This document shows, one piece after another, positions 1-9,600 of a stretch of DNA of 64,000 bases. A program made the position numbers and the translations under genes. The notes beneath the pieces are model-generated. The model did not search any database. It was given only the letters and a program-made list of their open reading frames with translations, and had not been told where the DNA came from. Source of the stretch: Spirulina subsalsa PCC 9445 (GTDB lineage Bacteria; Cyanobacteriota; Cyanobacteriia; Cyanobacteriales; Spirulinaceae); assembly GCF_000314005.1 (NCBI RefSeq), contig NZ_ALVR01000010.1, positions 1 through 64,000 of the forward strand. Direction: 5' to 3'. Each line of letters opens with the position of its first letter. Positions within the stretch are counted from its first letter, which is position 1.

Positions 1-465
1 CAGGTGGATTTGATGGATGCTGCGTCCCTACAAAACACTGCTGTAGGAGACGAATACTGTGATTCACTTTCCTGTTTACATACACTGGAGCATTTTGGGC
101 TTGGTCGCTACGGAGACCCAATCAATCCTCACGGATATATCAAGGGGATGCAGAATATGGCAAGGCTATTGAGGATAGGTGGCAAGTTATATCTATCCAC
201 ACCCATTGGCAAAGAACGGGTAGAGTTCAACGCCAACTGGGTGTTTGATCCAAGAACAATTTTGAATTCAGCCAAGAAATTTGGTTTGGAATTAAATTCA
301 CTAACAATTTTTCGTCCATCCCTTGGTGTAGAAATTTCCAGATTTGATGAAGCGACACTTGATGTGTTAGCACAGCAATCCTACAATTTGGGTATTTTTA
401 CTTTTACAAAGATAGCAAACTCAAAGTCCATTGGCTTATCATCTGGTGAACAGCCATCTCTATGA
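1..465 (+). CDS. DUF268-type methyltransferase-like protein, 5' end cut by window
   Basis: The reading frame is open from the first base, so the start lies outside the window and only about 154 C-terminal codons are visible. The segment around SCLHTLEHFGLGRYGDP, followed by ARLLRIGGKLYLSTPIG, is typical of DUF268 proteins, which resemble class I SAM-dependent methyltransferases: the first block corresponds to the post-motif acidic/H region and the second to the GG-hydrophobic strand. These proteins are usual in bacterial polysaccharide loci, but their substrates are unknown. The stop codon overlaps the next start (ATGA), so it is translationally coupled to the FkbM gene that follows. The SAM-binding N-terminal half cannot be inspected. 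Confidence 0.75.
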   Translation, partial: QVDLMDAASLQNTAVGDEYCDSLSCLHTLEHFGLGRYGDPINPHGYIKGMQNMARLLRIGGKLYLSTPIGKERVEFNANWVFDPRTILNSAKKFGLELNSLTIFRPSLGVEISRFDEATLDVLAQQSYNLGIFTFTKIANSKSIGLSSGEQPSL

Positions 466-1277
466 AAAAATTTATACTTTCCCTTGTCGAACAGTTCCCC
501 AAACTTGCCCAGTTTTATCGGAACAGCCGAGATCAATTAGATCGCAATCAGCCTGCTAAAGACACTCCTTGGGGCTTCAAGTTTGCTGGTCATGAAGAAA
601 TGGCTATAGGTACTTTTGAACCAAACGAAACTGGTCTAGTTCGGAATTTACTACAAGATGTTGACATCCTGGTGAATATAGGTGCTAATGTCGGCTACTA
701 CTGTTGCCATGCTCTCAGTCTGGGCAAGCCTGTCATAGCAGTAGAGCCCATCACCCGCAATCTACATTATTTAATGCGTAATATTGTGGAAAATGGTTGG
801 GCAAAGCAGGTCGAAATCTTTCCCGTAGCACTTGGGTCTCAGTCCGACATCCTGAAAATCTGGGGAGGGGGGACTGGTGCATCCCTTATTAAAGGTTGGG
901 CTAGCATACCGGAATCTTATGTTACTCAGGTGCCAGTGATGACACTTGATCGGATTCTTTGCACTTCCTTACAGGGTAAACAAGCGCTGATTCTAGCAGA
1001 TGTTGAGGGTGCAGAGTACGCAATGCTTCAAGGCGCATTAACTACATTGCAAAATAAGCCCAAGCCGATTTGGATGATTGAGATTGGATCGACTTCACAT
1101 CAACCAAAAGGTATTAAAGTTAATCCCCATTTAATTCCAACTTTTGAACTTTTTTTCAAGTATGGATATACTGCAAAAACTGCCGATTTAGAACAAATGG
1201 TAGTTGATATGCAAATGTTGCGTAGGGCGGCGAAAGGAGAATCAAAACTGCCATCTCACAATTTTTTATTTCAGTAA
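462..1277 (+). CDS. FkbM family SAM-dependent methyltransferase
   Basis: This 271-residue protein has a SAM-binding motif NIGANVGYY near residues 72-80, an acidic residue at the end of the next strand (VIAVEP), and the FkbM hallmark DVEGAE near 180-185. FkbM enzymes O-methylate hydroxyls, and in capsule and O-antigen loci they are taken to methylate sugars. The start overlaps the preceding stop by 4 bases and the next gene begins 8 bases downstream, which puts it in the same operon. The length is normal for the family and no key motif is missing. The actual sugar substrate cannot be told from sequence. A second FkbM protein lies at 4737-5522. Confidence 0.85.
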   Translation: MKKFILSLVEQFPKLAQFYRNSRDQLDRNQPAKDTPWGFKFAGHEEMAIGTFEPNETGLVRNLLQDVDILVNIGANVGYYCCHALSLGKPVIAVEPITRNLHYLMRNIVENGWAKQVEIFPVALGSQSDILKIWGGGTGASLIKGWASIPESYVTQVPVMTLDRILCTSLQGKQALILADVEGAEYAMLQGALTTLQNKPKPIWMIEIGSTSHQPKGIKVNPHLIPTFELFFKYGYTAKTADLEQMVVDMQMLRRAAKGESKLPSHNFLFQ

Positions 1278-1285
1278 GACATTAA

Positions 1286-2806
1286 ATGACTGTTATACAC
1301 CAATCACCCAGGAAAGCATCTCGAAACCGATTCAGTGCAACCTCATCCGCATTTTTAGTGCTGGGTATCTTTTCCATCGTTTCTTTTCATATAGACATCT
1401 ACTTTCCTATTGAGATTTCCATCGCTTCAATGACCTTGGTAATACTTTATTTTATCCGCCAATTCAAAACCAAGCGTCTGGGTATGTTGATGCTCGTATT
1501 ACTGCTAGTTTACTTACTTCCTTTTATCCATATTCCACCTTATCTATGGTTTGACTTCAATAGCAAACCTTTAATCTTGTGGGGTCTGGCTGTTAACTCA
1601 TACATGATCGATAGTTCAATTATTGAACTAACAGCAATGTTAGGTGCAGTAGGGGGATTGGGAATGGCTTTTGGTGTTTCCCTTCTTAGGAGCAGATTGA
1701 TTAGAGATACTGGATTGAACTCTGATGGAAGCCTGCGTTTATTTCGTAGTCTTGCAACGCCTATTTGGCTGACTTGGGTGTTCATTGGCGTAGGTTTATC
1801 CTGGCTCAGTGCTCCACAGGAAACCATTTTTACTGCGACATATGCGACATCTGATTCTCTCCTTGGTGGAATAAATTTCAGTTCAGCTTGGATGATGTCC
1901 TATGTTATTCTAACCTTTGCTTTCTGTGATAGTCTACTCGACAGAAACCCTATTCGCAAAGCCATAAAACGAAAAATCATTTGGAGTTCTATTGCTCTCG
2001 TGGTAGTTTTTCTACAGTTGCTTCGTGGCGATCGGGAGTCAGTATCTTGGGTATTTGCTTTGGCGATTGTTTATTTTTACTGGGCTTCGGCTTTCACCCA
2101 GCGGAAAGTCAATATAAAAGTACCTTGGCTTAAATTAGTTTTTTGGGTTTTTGTCCTAGTTTTTGTAAGCATGATCGTAGGTAGCGTACGTCATAGCTTG
2201 ACCGGAGCAGATTTAGGGCTTGCCACTGATACCATAGGGCAAATATTTACTTCCGATAACTTTGGATTCTCTAGCCTAGTTCACGGAACTTGGTCAGCGG
2301 TATTGCTCACTCCTTTGAGTGTAGCTGGAGATCACATCAACAACCTATTACCGCTCAAATGGGGGAAAGATTATCTAAATTTTTTCCTTTCCTTGCCCCC
2401 AGGTTTTCTTGCTGATGCATTTGGCTACGTGCGACCTATTGATAGTTTCGCTGGTCCCGCTTGGGAGATGCGCTATGGAATTGGTGGAACCCACGCATCT
2501 GTAGTACCTTTCATGAATTTTCGCATGGTGGGGGTTTTCCTGATTACTGCACTCTGGTCATATATTTTTGTCCGCTATGAAAGTTTCGCGATACGAAAGA
2601 TTTCTGTCATTAATCTAAGCCTGCTGGCAACCATTGTGATGGCTTCCCCACATTGGCTTTGGTACGGAGAAAAATATGGTATTAATGCTATTATCCTGTG
2701 GGTAATATTTTCTTTTGTATATAGAATTTCATTGGGATTGAGTCGTAAACCATTCGGCACTGTGACAGATATTCTCATTAATGCCAAGTATAAAGTAAGT
2801 GGCTAA
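1286..2806 (+). CDS. Polytopic membrane protein, candidate Wzy-type polysaccharide polymerase
   Basis: The 506-residue product is almost entirely hydrophobic, with about ten to twelve predicted membrane helices beginning near residue 18. It has a larger polar stretch around residues 315-400 that contains GGTHASVVPFMNFRMVG. This is the layout of O-antigen or oligosaccharide-repeat polymerases: many helices plus one big periplasmic loop with conserved Arg/His. No family signature is strong enough to be certain. It sits between methyltransferases and glycosyltransferases in a tight operon, and its last 8 bases overlap the next gene. If it is Wzy, it would join lipid-linked repeat units on the periplasmic side. 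A second candidate polymerase or ligase lies at 24596-26908. Confidence 0.55.
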   Translation: MTVIHQSPRKASRNRFSATSSAFLVLGIFSIVSFHIDIYFPIEISIASMTLVILYFIRQFKTKRLGMLMLVLLLVYLLPFIHIPPYLWFDFNSKPLILWGLAVNSYMIDSSIIELTAMLGAVGGLGMAFGVSLLRSRLIRDTGLNSDGSLRLFRSLATPIWLTWVFIGVGLSWLSAPQETIFTATYATSDSLLGGINFSSAWMMSYVILTFAFCDSLLDRNPIRKAIKRKIIWSSIALVVVFLQLLRGDRESVSWVFALAIVYFYWASAFTQRKVNIKVPWLKLVFWVFVLVFVSMIVGSVRHSLTGADLGLATDTIGQIFTSDNFGFSSLVHGTWSAVLLTPLSVAGDHINNLLPLKWGKDYLNFFLSLPPGFLADAFGYVRPIDSFAGPAWEMRYGIGGTHASVVPFMNFRMVGVFLITALWSYIFVRYESFAIRKISVINLSLLATIVMASPHWLWYGEKYGINAIILWVIFSFVYRISLGLSRKPFGTVTDILINAKYKVSG

Positions 2807-3686
2807 GATTATTGCCCGTATCCGTGGTGGCATTGGCAACCAGATATTTATTTATGCAGCAGCTCGTCGGTTGGAACTGATCAATAATGCAGAACTGGTT
2901 TTAGATAGTGTCAGTGGTTTCGTACATGACTTACAATATCGTCAGCACTATCAACTTGACCACTTTCATATTCCTTGCCGCAAAGCAACTCCAGCAGAAC
3001 GTTTTGAACCTTTTTCTAGAGTAAGGCGTTATCTGAAACGCCAATTGAACCAGCGATTGCCATTTGAGCAACGCCGCTATGTAATACAAGAAAGCATTGA
3101 CTTTGATCCGCGACTAATCGAGTTTAAGCCACGTGGCACAGTGCATCTGGAAGGCTATTGGCAAAGCGAAGATTATTTCAAGGATATCGAAGCAACGATT
3201 CGTCAGGATTTACAAATTCAGCCACCTACCGATCCAACCAACCTCGCCATAGTACAACATATTCACCAACACACTTCTGTTGCTGTACATATCCGCTTTT
3301 TTGACCAGCCAAATGCAGACACCATGAATAATGCCCCTAGCGATTACTACCACCGTGCGGTAGAGGCGATGGAAACCTTTGTCCCAGGTGCCCATTACTA
3401 CTTGTTTTCAGATCAACCTGAAGCAGCAAAATCACGTATTCCCCTTCCGGATGAGCGTGTGACACTGGTAAACCACAACCGTGGCAACAAATTGGCTTAC
3501 GCTGACCTGTGGCTAATGACTCAGTGTCAGCATTTTATTATTGCCAACAGCACATTTAGTTGGTGGGGGGCATGGCTAGCAGAAAATCAAAAAAAACAGG
3601 TGATCGCTCCAGGATTTGAGAAACGAGAAGGTGTAAGTTGGTGGGGGTTTAAAGGCTTGTTACCAAAGCAGTGGATAAAGTTGTGA
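2799..3686 (+). CDS. GT11 family alpha-1,2-fucosyltransferase-like protein
   Basis: The N-terminus (RIRGGIGNQIFIYAAARRL, residues 7-25) is the GT11 opening signature, and the C-terminal block with ANSTFSWWGAWL (residues 249-260) is the other family hallmark. GT11 enzymes transfer fucose from GDP-fucose to galactose-type acceptors. The start is GTG at 2799, overlapping the upstream stop by 8 bases, as expected for coupled translation. The usual HxRRGD nucleotide-sugar motif reads HIRFFD at residues 164-169, so the second Arg and the Gly are replaced. That may mean an altered donor or a weakened enzyme. At 295 residues the protein has normal length. No GDP-fucose synthesis genes are in the window. 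Confidence 0.85.
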   Translation: MAKIIARIRGGIGNQIFIYAAARRLELINNAELVLDSVSGFVHDLQYRQHYQLDHFHIPCRKATPAERFEPFSRVRRYLKRQLNQRLPFEQRRYVIQESIDFDPRLIEFKPRGTVHLEGYWQSEDYFKDIEATIRQDLQIQPPTDPTNLAIVQHIHQHTSVAVHIRFFDQPNADTMNNAPSDYYHRAVEAMETFVPGAHYYLFSDQPEAAKSRIPLPDERVTLVNHNRGNKLAYADLWLMTQCQHFIIANSTFSWWGAWLAENQKKQVIAPGFEKREGVSWWGFKGLLPKQWIKL

Positions 3687-4747
3687 AAATCATGATAGTT
3701 GGAGCTTGGCAATGGCTTCAATATGAGGACGCTTTTGCTAAGGGATTAAAAAAATATGGAGTAGAAGTTATTCCTTTCTCAACAAGTCATTTTTTTAATG
3801 GCTTGTTGGGTCATTATCAGTTAAAACTCCCTTTACGTGGACCAGCATTAAGTCAACTTAATCAATGCTTGACTAACGAAATTACAATAAAATCTCCGGA
3901 CTCAGTATTATTCTGGCGTCCTACTCATATTTTACCAGGCACCTTAAAAAAAATTCAAAACTTAGGTATATCCACTATTTCTTACAACAATGATGACCCA
4001 TTTTCTCAACGAGCAAGTGCTAAGTTTCCTTGGCATTACCACTGGCTTTGGTCACACTATCTAAAGTGTTTACCCTACTTTGATTTTAATTTTTTTTACC
4101 GATCAGTCAATTGTGATGAAGCGCGTGCCTATGGAGCACGCCACACAGAATTACTCATGCCATATTTTTTGCCCTGGCAAGATCAACCCGTTACTCTAAC
4201 GAAAACAGAATATGAGCAATTTGCTACCGATGTGGTCTTTGTTGGTCATTATGAGCCTGATGGTAGAGAATATAGTATTTACAAGTTAATCAAGTCTGGA
4301 ATACAGGTAAAAATATGGAGTGGATCTAATTGGGGTAGAGCTTTACCCCAAGAATATTACAAAAAAAATGGATCGATTTATCCAGCTTTAGGTGATAACT
4401 ATACCAAAGCTCTTTGTGGGGCTAAAATATGTTTAGCATTCTTGTCAAAGCTAAACCGTGATACCTATACTCGGCGATGTTTTGAGATTCCGGCTTGTGG
4501 TCAACTAATGCTAGCTGAACGCACCGATGACTTGCGTCGGCTCTTCCAAGAAGACAAAGAAGCCTGTTTTTTTTCCTCTGATGAAGAATTACTTAGCAAA
4601 GTGCAATGGCTGCTTGATAATCCTAAAATCCGCCATCAGATTGCTTGGGCTGGTCAAAAACGTGTATGGGCTGATGGTCATGATGTTTACTCTAGAGTAA
4701 AAGAGTTCTTGAATGTAATTCATAAAAAACAGAAAGATGGTTGCTGA
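3683..4747 (+). CDS. CgeB-like glycosyltransferase (GT-B, C-terminal group 1 fold)
   Basis: I place the start at GTG 3683, whose GTGA overlaps the previous stop; the frame is also open from GTG 3671. The protein opens with KIMIVGAWQWLQYEDAFAKG, a Rossmann-like strand. It contains NNDDPF near residue 110, VVFVGHYEPDGRE near 190, and a C-terminal part with RRCFEIPACGQLMLAERT that matches the CgeB/DUF3880 type of GT-B transferases, where the nucleotide sugar is held by a Glu in the second domain. Such proteins often act in polysaccharide clusters with unknown specificity. The end overlaps the next FkbM gene by 11 bases. Function beyond glycosyltransferase-like is an inference. Confidence 0.7.
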   Translation: MKIMIVGAWQWLQYEDAFAKGLKKYGVEVIPFSTSHFFNGLLGHYQLKLPLRGPALSQLNQCLTNEITIKSPDSVLFWRPTHILPGTLKKIQNLGISTISYNNDDPFSQRASAKFPWHYHWLWSHYLKCLPYFDFNFFYRSVNCDEARAYGARHTELLMPYFLPWQDQPVTLTKTEYEQFATDVVFVGHYEPDGREYSIYKLIKSGIQVKIWSGSNWGRALPQEYYKKNGSIYPALGDNYTKALCGAKICLAFLSKLNRDTYTRRCFEIPACGQLMLAERTDDLRRLFQEDKEACFFSSDEELLSKVQWLLDNPKIRHQIAWAGQKRVWADGHDVYSRVKEFLNVIHKKQKDGC

Positions 4748-5522
4748 ACCCATTCGATTCACTAAAGCTAAAAACTTGATTGCAAGTTTCATAACCTCTG
4801 ATTTAATAGGATGGATAATAGGTAATATATTTAGGGATAATATTCCATCTCATAACTTGCCAGTTAACATTCAATGGGCTTCTTCTAAAATCAAAGCATC
4901 TATCTTTTTTAGAATTTATGAAAGTGCAGAAATAAAATTCATAAAACAATACCTTCCGTATAATATTGATGTTATTGAGCTTGGTTCAAGTCTTGGAATT
5001 TTATCTTCTCATATAGCTACACAGATTACTGATAACCATCGATTAGTATGTGTTGAAGCTAATCCAAAACTTTTAGATAGCATTGAATCTAATCTCCAAC
5101 TCAATGCGAAACACTTGCTTACATACAACATAGTCAATGCGGCAATTGATTACAGAGGGAAAGATGAGATCGACTTTTTTCTTGGTGATCAAACTACAAC
5201 TTCTTCTACTACCCAAATAACCGAACAAAAACAGGCAATCAAGTCAACCACTCTTAGTCAAATCGTTAAAAATTTTAATTTTAAAAAATATGCTTTAGTA
5301 ATGGACATTGAAGGTGCAGAAATTGACCTCTTTCTCTATGAAACTGAAGTGCTTAAACAATGTGATTTAATCATTGCCGAATTACATGAAGGAAGATCGC
5401 TAGTCAGTGGTGTTTTCATGTCAGTTAATGATTTAATTCAATTAATTAGTACACGTGGATTTGCACTATCAAAACAACGTGGAAGTGTTGTTTTTTTTGA
5501 AAAATCAAAAATCATGATATGA
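4737..5522 (+). CDS. FkbM family methyltransferase
   Basis: This 261-residue protein has VIELGSSLGILSSHIA (from about residue 79) as SAM-binding motif I, VCVEANP as the acidic loop, and MDIEGAEID near residue 190 as the FkbM signature. The role is probably O-methylation of a sugar in the same repeat unit as its neighbours. It overlaps both flanking genes (11 bases upstream; 4 bases downstream as ATGA), so it is an internal operon gene. The coding sequence is AT-rich, with long A and T runs, compared with genes downstream of 10.9 kb; this fits acquisition from elsewhere but proves nothing. The N-terminal 70 residues are variable and of no recognised fold. Confidence 0.8.
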   Translation: MVAEPIRFTKAKNLIASFITSDLIGWIIGNIFRDNIPSHNLPVNIQWASSKIKASIFFRIYESAEIKFIKQYLPYNIDVIELGSSLGILSSHIATQITDNHRLVCVEANPKLLDSIESNLQLNAKHLLTYNIVNAAIDYRGKDEIDFFLGDQTTTSSTTQITEQKQAIKSTTLSQIVKNFNFKKYALVMDIEGAEIDLFLYETEVLKQCDLIIAELHEGRSLVSGVFMSVNDLIQLISTRGFALSKQRGSVVFFEKSKIMI

Positions 5523-6622
5523 TTAGTAGATATTCTTTTAAAAAAGTTCACTGGTTTGCTGTTCAACCCACTCCTTATAATGATTTTCTTTTTGAGACAA
5601 TAGATGTATCAAACATCTGTAATCTGATAGTTCACTATAGATTTAAACTTCTCTCGTCTCATCCGTGGATTTCAGAGCTTGCAAGAAAATATTCAGCTTT
5701 TTATTATTCAACTTGGTTAGGGATCGATTGGGCAAGTATCATGCTGCCCTTTCTAGAACCTACGGCAGTTTTTGTAATTGCTGGATGGGATCATCCTACT
5801 ACTATTATTTTACTTTCTTTATTAAATATTCTCAATCGCCAATATGTGATTTGGACGGATACCCCCGATCTTCAGAAATTTAGACCTTCTATCCAATCCT
5901 TCCTAAGAGAAACTTGGTTAAAGTGGGTTTTTTCCCATGCTCTACAGGTATGGGGAACTGGCGTGCCAGGAACACTTGCTCTAAAGCAAATGGGAGTCCC
6001 TGAAGACCTAATTAAAGTTTTTCCGTTCTGGGTCGATTTAAAGGCTTTCAACAATATTAAGAACGTTCAAACATCTAAAGATGTCATCCGATTCATTAGC
6101 TCAGGGAGGTTAATTAATCAGATTAAAGGACATGATTTAGCTTTGCGAGCTTTGGCTAAAGCAATGCAGGGAAAGTGTCAAAAATGGGAATATATTTTAG
6201 TGGGTAGCGGATCAGATGAAAATGCCATCAAAAAACTGGCAAGTGATTTAGAAATAACTAACTGTGTAACCTTTACTGGATGGCTAGAGCCTACTGACTT
6301 ACGCAATCAGTATCTTCGTTGTCACGTATTGATTCATCCTTCTCCCGTCCATGATCCGTTTCCCAATGCTGTTTTAGAAGCTATGGCTGCAAGCTTGGTT
6401 GTTATGGGTTCGGATGTATGTGGTTCAGTTATCGATAGGATTGAATCTGGAAAAAATGGATTTATTCATGAGGCTGGAAATTGGCTACAGTTAGCAGAAC
6501 AAATTGAATTTATCATCGATAACCCGGCTTTATTAACAGAGTTAAGTCATCAAGCTAGAGTTACAGCAGAGTGTTGGCCTGTTGAGCGTGGCTTGAAAAT
6601 AATTGAAGAACTTTTTAGTTAA
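5519..6622 (+). CDS. Glycosyltransferase family 4 (GT-B)
   Basis: This 367-residue GT-B enzyme has an N-terminal domain opening HWFAVQPTPYNDFLFETI and a C-terminal donor-binding domain with FISSGRLINQIKGHDLALRA near residue 195. It also has the E-x7-E type region HDPFPNAVLEAMAASLVVMGSD near 278-300, which holds the nucleotide-sugar phosphate. GT4 enzymes retain anomeric configuration; donor and acceptor cannot be read from the sequence. It is the last gene of the leading operon: a 76-base gap follows before the asparagine synthase gene, with AT-rich sequence that may hold a promoter. No truncation is evident. Confidence 0.85.
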   Translation: MISRYSFKKVHWFAVQPTPYNDFLFETIDVSNICNLIVHYRFKLLSSHPWISELARKYSAFYYSTWLGIDWASIMLPFLEPTAVFVIAGWDHPTTIILLSLLNILNRQYVIWTDTPDLQKFRPSIQSFLRETWLKWVFSHALQVWGTGVPGTLALKQMGVPEDLIKVFPFWVDLKAFNNIKNVQTSKDVIRFISSGRLINQIKGHDLALRALAKAMQGKCQKWEYILVGSGSDENAIKKLASDLEITNCVTFTGWLEPTDLRNQYLRCHVLIHPSPVHDPFPNAVLEAMAASLVVMGSDVCGSVIDRIESGKNGFIHEAGNWLQLAEQIEFIIDNPALLTELSHQARVTAECWPVERGLKIIEELFS

Positions 6623-6698
6623 TAGGATTAAAAGTTAGCCTAATGTTTAAAAACTATAGAGAAAGAAAGATATACATTAGCTTTTATATTAATAGTTT

Positions 6699-8561
6699 AT
6701 GTGTGGTCTAATCGGCATTGCTTCCTCCAGTCGCCAACCCAAGCACACTTGGCTCACTATTGCTCGTGACGCTCTGACCCACCGTGGTCCAGACGATGCT
6801 GGTGAGTGGTGGTCAAATGATGAACGGGTGGGTCTAGCACACCGACGTTTGTCCATTCTTGACCTGTCTCCTTTGGGTCATCAGCCTATGCACTTGGCTC
6901 AACAGGGACTCTCTATTGTTTTTAATGGTGAAATCTACAATTTCACTGAACTGCGGCAATATCTAGAGCAAAGGAGACATCGTTTCTGCTCTCAGAGCGA
7001 CACTGAGGTACTGTTGGCTGCCTATGCAGAATGGGATACAGATTGTCTCACAAGGCTTAATGGGATGTTCGCCTTCGCTCTTTACGATGCTCGTAAAGAG
7101 CGGATTTTTCTCGCTCGCGATCGCGCAGGAGAAAAACCCCTCTTCTATCGGCTAGAAGGTGACACACTTTATTTCGCCTCGGAGCTAAAGGCACTACTCG
7201 CCCACCCATCGCTACCCCGGCGTATTGACCCCGAAGCCCTAGATTGTTATCTAGCTATGGGCTTTGTACCAGGTGATCGCTGCATCCTACAGGGCTACCG
7301 CAAACTGCCGCCAGCCCATGCAATGACCTTCGATCTCCATCAAGGTAACATTAACATCTGGTGCTACTGGCAGTTACCAGAACTAGATCCTGATGCCTCA
7401 ACCATTGATCCAGTCCGACTTGTCGATGAACTAGAAACCCTCCTAGAAGATGCTGTCGGACGACAACTAATGGCGGATGTCCCAGTAGGCATTCTACTCA
7501 GTGGAGGGGTCGATTCTAGCCTGATAACCGCCATGGCAGTGCGCCAATCGAGTCAGGTGCGTACCTTTAGTATCAGCTTTCCTGGTCACGGCAAGCTGGA
7601 CGAAAGCTCCCACGCCCGATTAATCGCTCAGTATTTCAACACGGAACACACTGAACTGGTAGCCGAACCAACCACGGCTGATCTGTTACCCGTTCTAGCC
7701 CACCAGTTTGACGAGCCTATGGTAGATTCTTCTATGTTCCCAACCTGGCTAGTCAGTCATTTAGTCCGCCAACATTGTACTGTAGCACTGGGGGGAGATG
7801 GTGGAGACGAACTATTTGGCGGCTATGAGCATTATAGCCGTCTGTTGTGGATGCAGGATAAACTAGCTCACCTTCCGTACTTTGTACGACGGAACACTGC
7901 CCACATGGCCGAGAAACTGCTCCCCGTGGGAGTGAAGGGTCGAAACTACCTACAAGGGCTAGATGTAGATATTAACTCCAGCCTGCCGCTAATTGCTAGC
8001 TACTTCGATCGCACCACGCGCCGCAACCTTCTGCGTAGTTATGGAGAGGCTACCTTTGTAGCCGAGTCTATCCGTGAAGCACGTATCCCTGGGGAGACCG
8101 ATCTGCTGCAAAGGGCTACACGCATGGATTTTCATAACTACCTCGCCGAGGATATACTGGTCAAAGTAGACCGAGCTAGTATGCTTAATTCCCTAGAGGT
8201 ACGGGCACCATTCCTTGATTACCGATTGATCGAGTTCGCCTTTGGCAAAGTCCCCTCGCACTTGAAAGCTACAATCAGCGATAAGAAGATTCTCCTCAAA
8301 CACCTCACAAATCGGGTGTTACCACCAGAGTTTGACAAGCAGCGCAAACAAGGGTTTTCGATACCAATGGCTGAGTGGTTGAAGTCCGGACTATTTCGAG
8401 AACTGTTTTGGGATACCTTATCAAGTCCAGACTGCCTGTTTGATAAAAAAACAGTTCAAAATCTCTTGAAAGGACAAGATCAGGGGCGAAGCAACGGCGA
8501 GCGGTTATTTGCCTTAGTTCAATTTGAGCTTTGGAGAAAAACTTACAACACAAGTCTTTAA
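6699..8561 (+). CDS. asnB: Asparagine synthase (glutamine-hydrolysing)-type amidotransferase
   Basis: MCGLIGIASS puts the catalytic nucleophile Cys at position 2 after Met removal, the hallmark of class II glutamine amidotransferases. The N-terminal domain covers about residues 1-200. SGGVDSSL near 268-275 is the PP-loop of the ATP-pyrophosphatase synthetase domain, and GGDGGDELFGGYEHY near 365 is the usual synthetase motif. The length of 620 residues is normal. AsnB homologues are frequent in O-antigen and capsule loci, where they are thought to amidate uronic acids or similar sugar carboxylates rather than make free asparagine. With UDP-uronate enzymes at 10.9-18.7 kb that is a reasonable inference here. 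A paralogue lies at 13296-15308. Confidence 0.85.
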   Translation: MCGLIGIASSSRQPKHTWLTIARDALTHRGPDDAGEWWSNDERVGLAHRRLSILDLSPLGHQPMHLAQQGLSIVFNGEIYNFTELRQYLEQRRHRFCSQSDTEVLLAAYAEWDTDCLTRLNGMFAFALYDARKERIFLARDRAGEKPLFYRLEGDTLYFASELKALLAHPSLPRRIDPEALDCYLAMGFVPGDRCILQGYRKLPPAHAMTFDLHQGNINIWCYWQLPELDPDASTIDPVRLVDELETLLEDAVGRQLMADVPVGILLSGGVDSSLITAMAVRQSSQVRTFSISFPGHGKLDESSHARLIAQYFNTEHTELVAEPTTADLLPVLAHQFDEPMVDSSMFPTWLVSHLVRQHCTVALGGDGGDELFGGYEHYSRLLWMQDKLAHLPYFVRRNTAHMAEKLLPVGVKGRNYLQGLDVDINSSLPLIASYFDRTTRRNLLRSYGEATFVAESIREARIPGETDLLQRATRMDFHNYLAEDILVKVDRASMLNSLEVRAPFLDYRLIEFAFGKVPSHLKATISDKKILLKHLTNRVLPPEFDKQRKQGFSIPMAEWLKSGLFRELFWDTLSSPDCLFDKKTVQNLLKGQDQGRSNGERLFALVQFELWRKTYNTSL

Positions 8562-8595
8562 TCTTTGGATAATGATTGACTAAGAATACAACTAA

Positions 8596-9600
8596 ATGAA
8601 ACCAGAACTTTTACGATATTTACGCTGTCCACAAAGTGGTCAAATCCTTGTGCTGGAAACATCGGATACAATCACAACTCCCGATCTAGAGTCTTCAAGG
8701 GAAATCAAGGAAGGGTGGCTAGTCAGTGAAGATGGACAGCATCGTTACCCAATTCGTAACAGCATTCCTCGTTTTGTACCTGAATCAAACTATGCCGATA
8801 ACTTCGGTATGCAGTGGAATCACTTCGCTAAAACACAACTTGATAGCCACTCGGGACATCCGATTTCTGCCAAGCGGTTCTGGAAGGCTACCAACTGGAA
8901 TTCTGATGAAATGAAGAAGTGCTGGGTTCTAGATGTAGGTTGCGGATCTGGGAGGTTTGCAGAAATTGCTCTGGGTACTGGTGCACAAGTCGTAGCCCTA
9001 GACTATTCCAGTGCAGTCGATGCTTGTTACGCTAACCTGAAACACTATCCCAACTTACATGTAGTGCAAGGCGATATATACGCACTGCCCTTTGCTCCTG
9101 AATCTTTTACCTTTGTTTACTCATTGGGTGTCCTGCAACATACACCAGATGTTAGTAAGGCTTTCGCTGCCTTGCCCCCCTTATTAGCAGAGGAGGGACA
9201 AATTTGTGTGGATTACTATGAGAAGTCTTTAAAAAGCCAGCTATTACCAAAATATTGGTTACGTCCGTTAACTAAACAGATGGATAAGGAACGTTTGTTT
9301 TCCCTAGTCAGAAATGCTGTAACTGTTCTGTTACCAATCAGCCGAACATTAGGGCACATTCCCTTAACTGGTAACTTGTTGAAGCGACTAATACCAGTGG
9401 CAAACTACGAAGGGATCTTGCCTCTGACAGAAACCCAATTGCAAGAATGGGCATTGCTTGACACCTTCGACTGGCTCTCGCCCATCTATGACAATCCCCA
9501 AACTGCTTCAACCGTAAGGCTGTGGCTAGAACAGGCAGGATTAAAAGACATTGAGGTGTTGAAAGCTGGACATCTGGTGGGTCGTGGACGCAAATTTTGA
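8596..9600 (+). CDS. Class I SAM methyltransferase with N-terminal Trm112-like segment
   Basis: Residues 1-60 (LLRYLRCPQSGQILVLE through IRNSIPRFVP) look like the small Trm112/UPF0434 fold, though only one of the usual zinc cysteines remains. The methyltransferase core follows: VLDVGCGSGRFAEIAL near 112-127, an acidic VVALDYS loop, and VYSLGVLQHTPDVSKAF near 173-190. The likely role is methylation of a sugar or sugar nucleotide. It follows the asparagine synthase by 35 bases, and its end overlaps the next glycosyltransferase by 17 bases, so the three are probably cotranscribed. The substrate is unknown. Confidence 0.8.
   Translation: MKPELLRYLRCPQSGQILVLETSDTITTPDLESSREIKEGWLVSEDGQHRYPIRNSIPRFVPESNYADNFGMQWNHFAKTQLDSHSGHPISAKRFWKATNWNSDEMKKCWVLDVGCGSGRFAEIALGTGAQVVALDYSSAVDACYANLKHYPNLHVVQGDIYALPFAPESFTFVYSLGVLQHTPDVSKAFAALPPLLAEEGQICVDYYEKSLKSQLLPKYWLRPLTKQMDKERLFSLVRNAVTVLLPISRTLGHIPLTGNLLKRLIPVANYEGILPLTETQLQEWALLDTFDWLSPIYDNPQTASTVRLWLEQAGLKDIEVLKAGHLVGRGRKF

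Noticed and set aside
6623-6698. Glutamine or other riboswitch upstream of the asparagine synthase genes (also 13205-13295)
   Set aside because: The gaps are short and AT-rich without recognisable conserved riboswitch boxes or a terminator pair.
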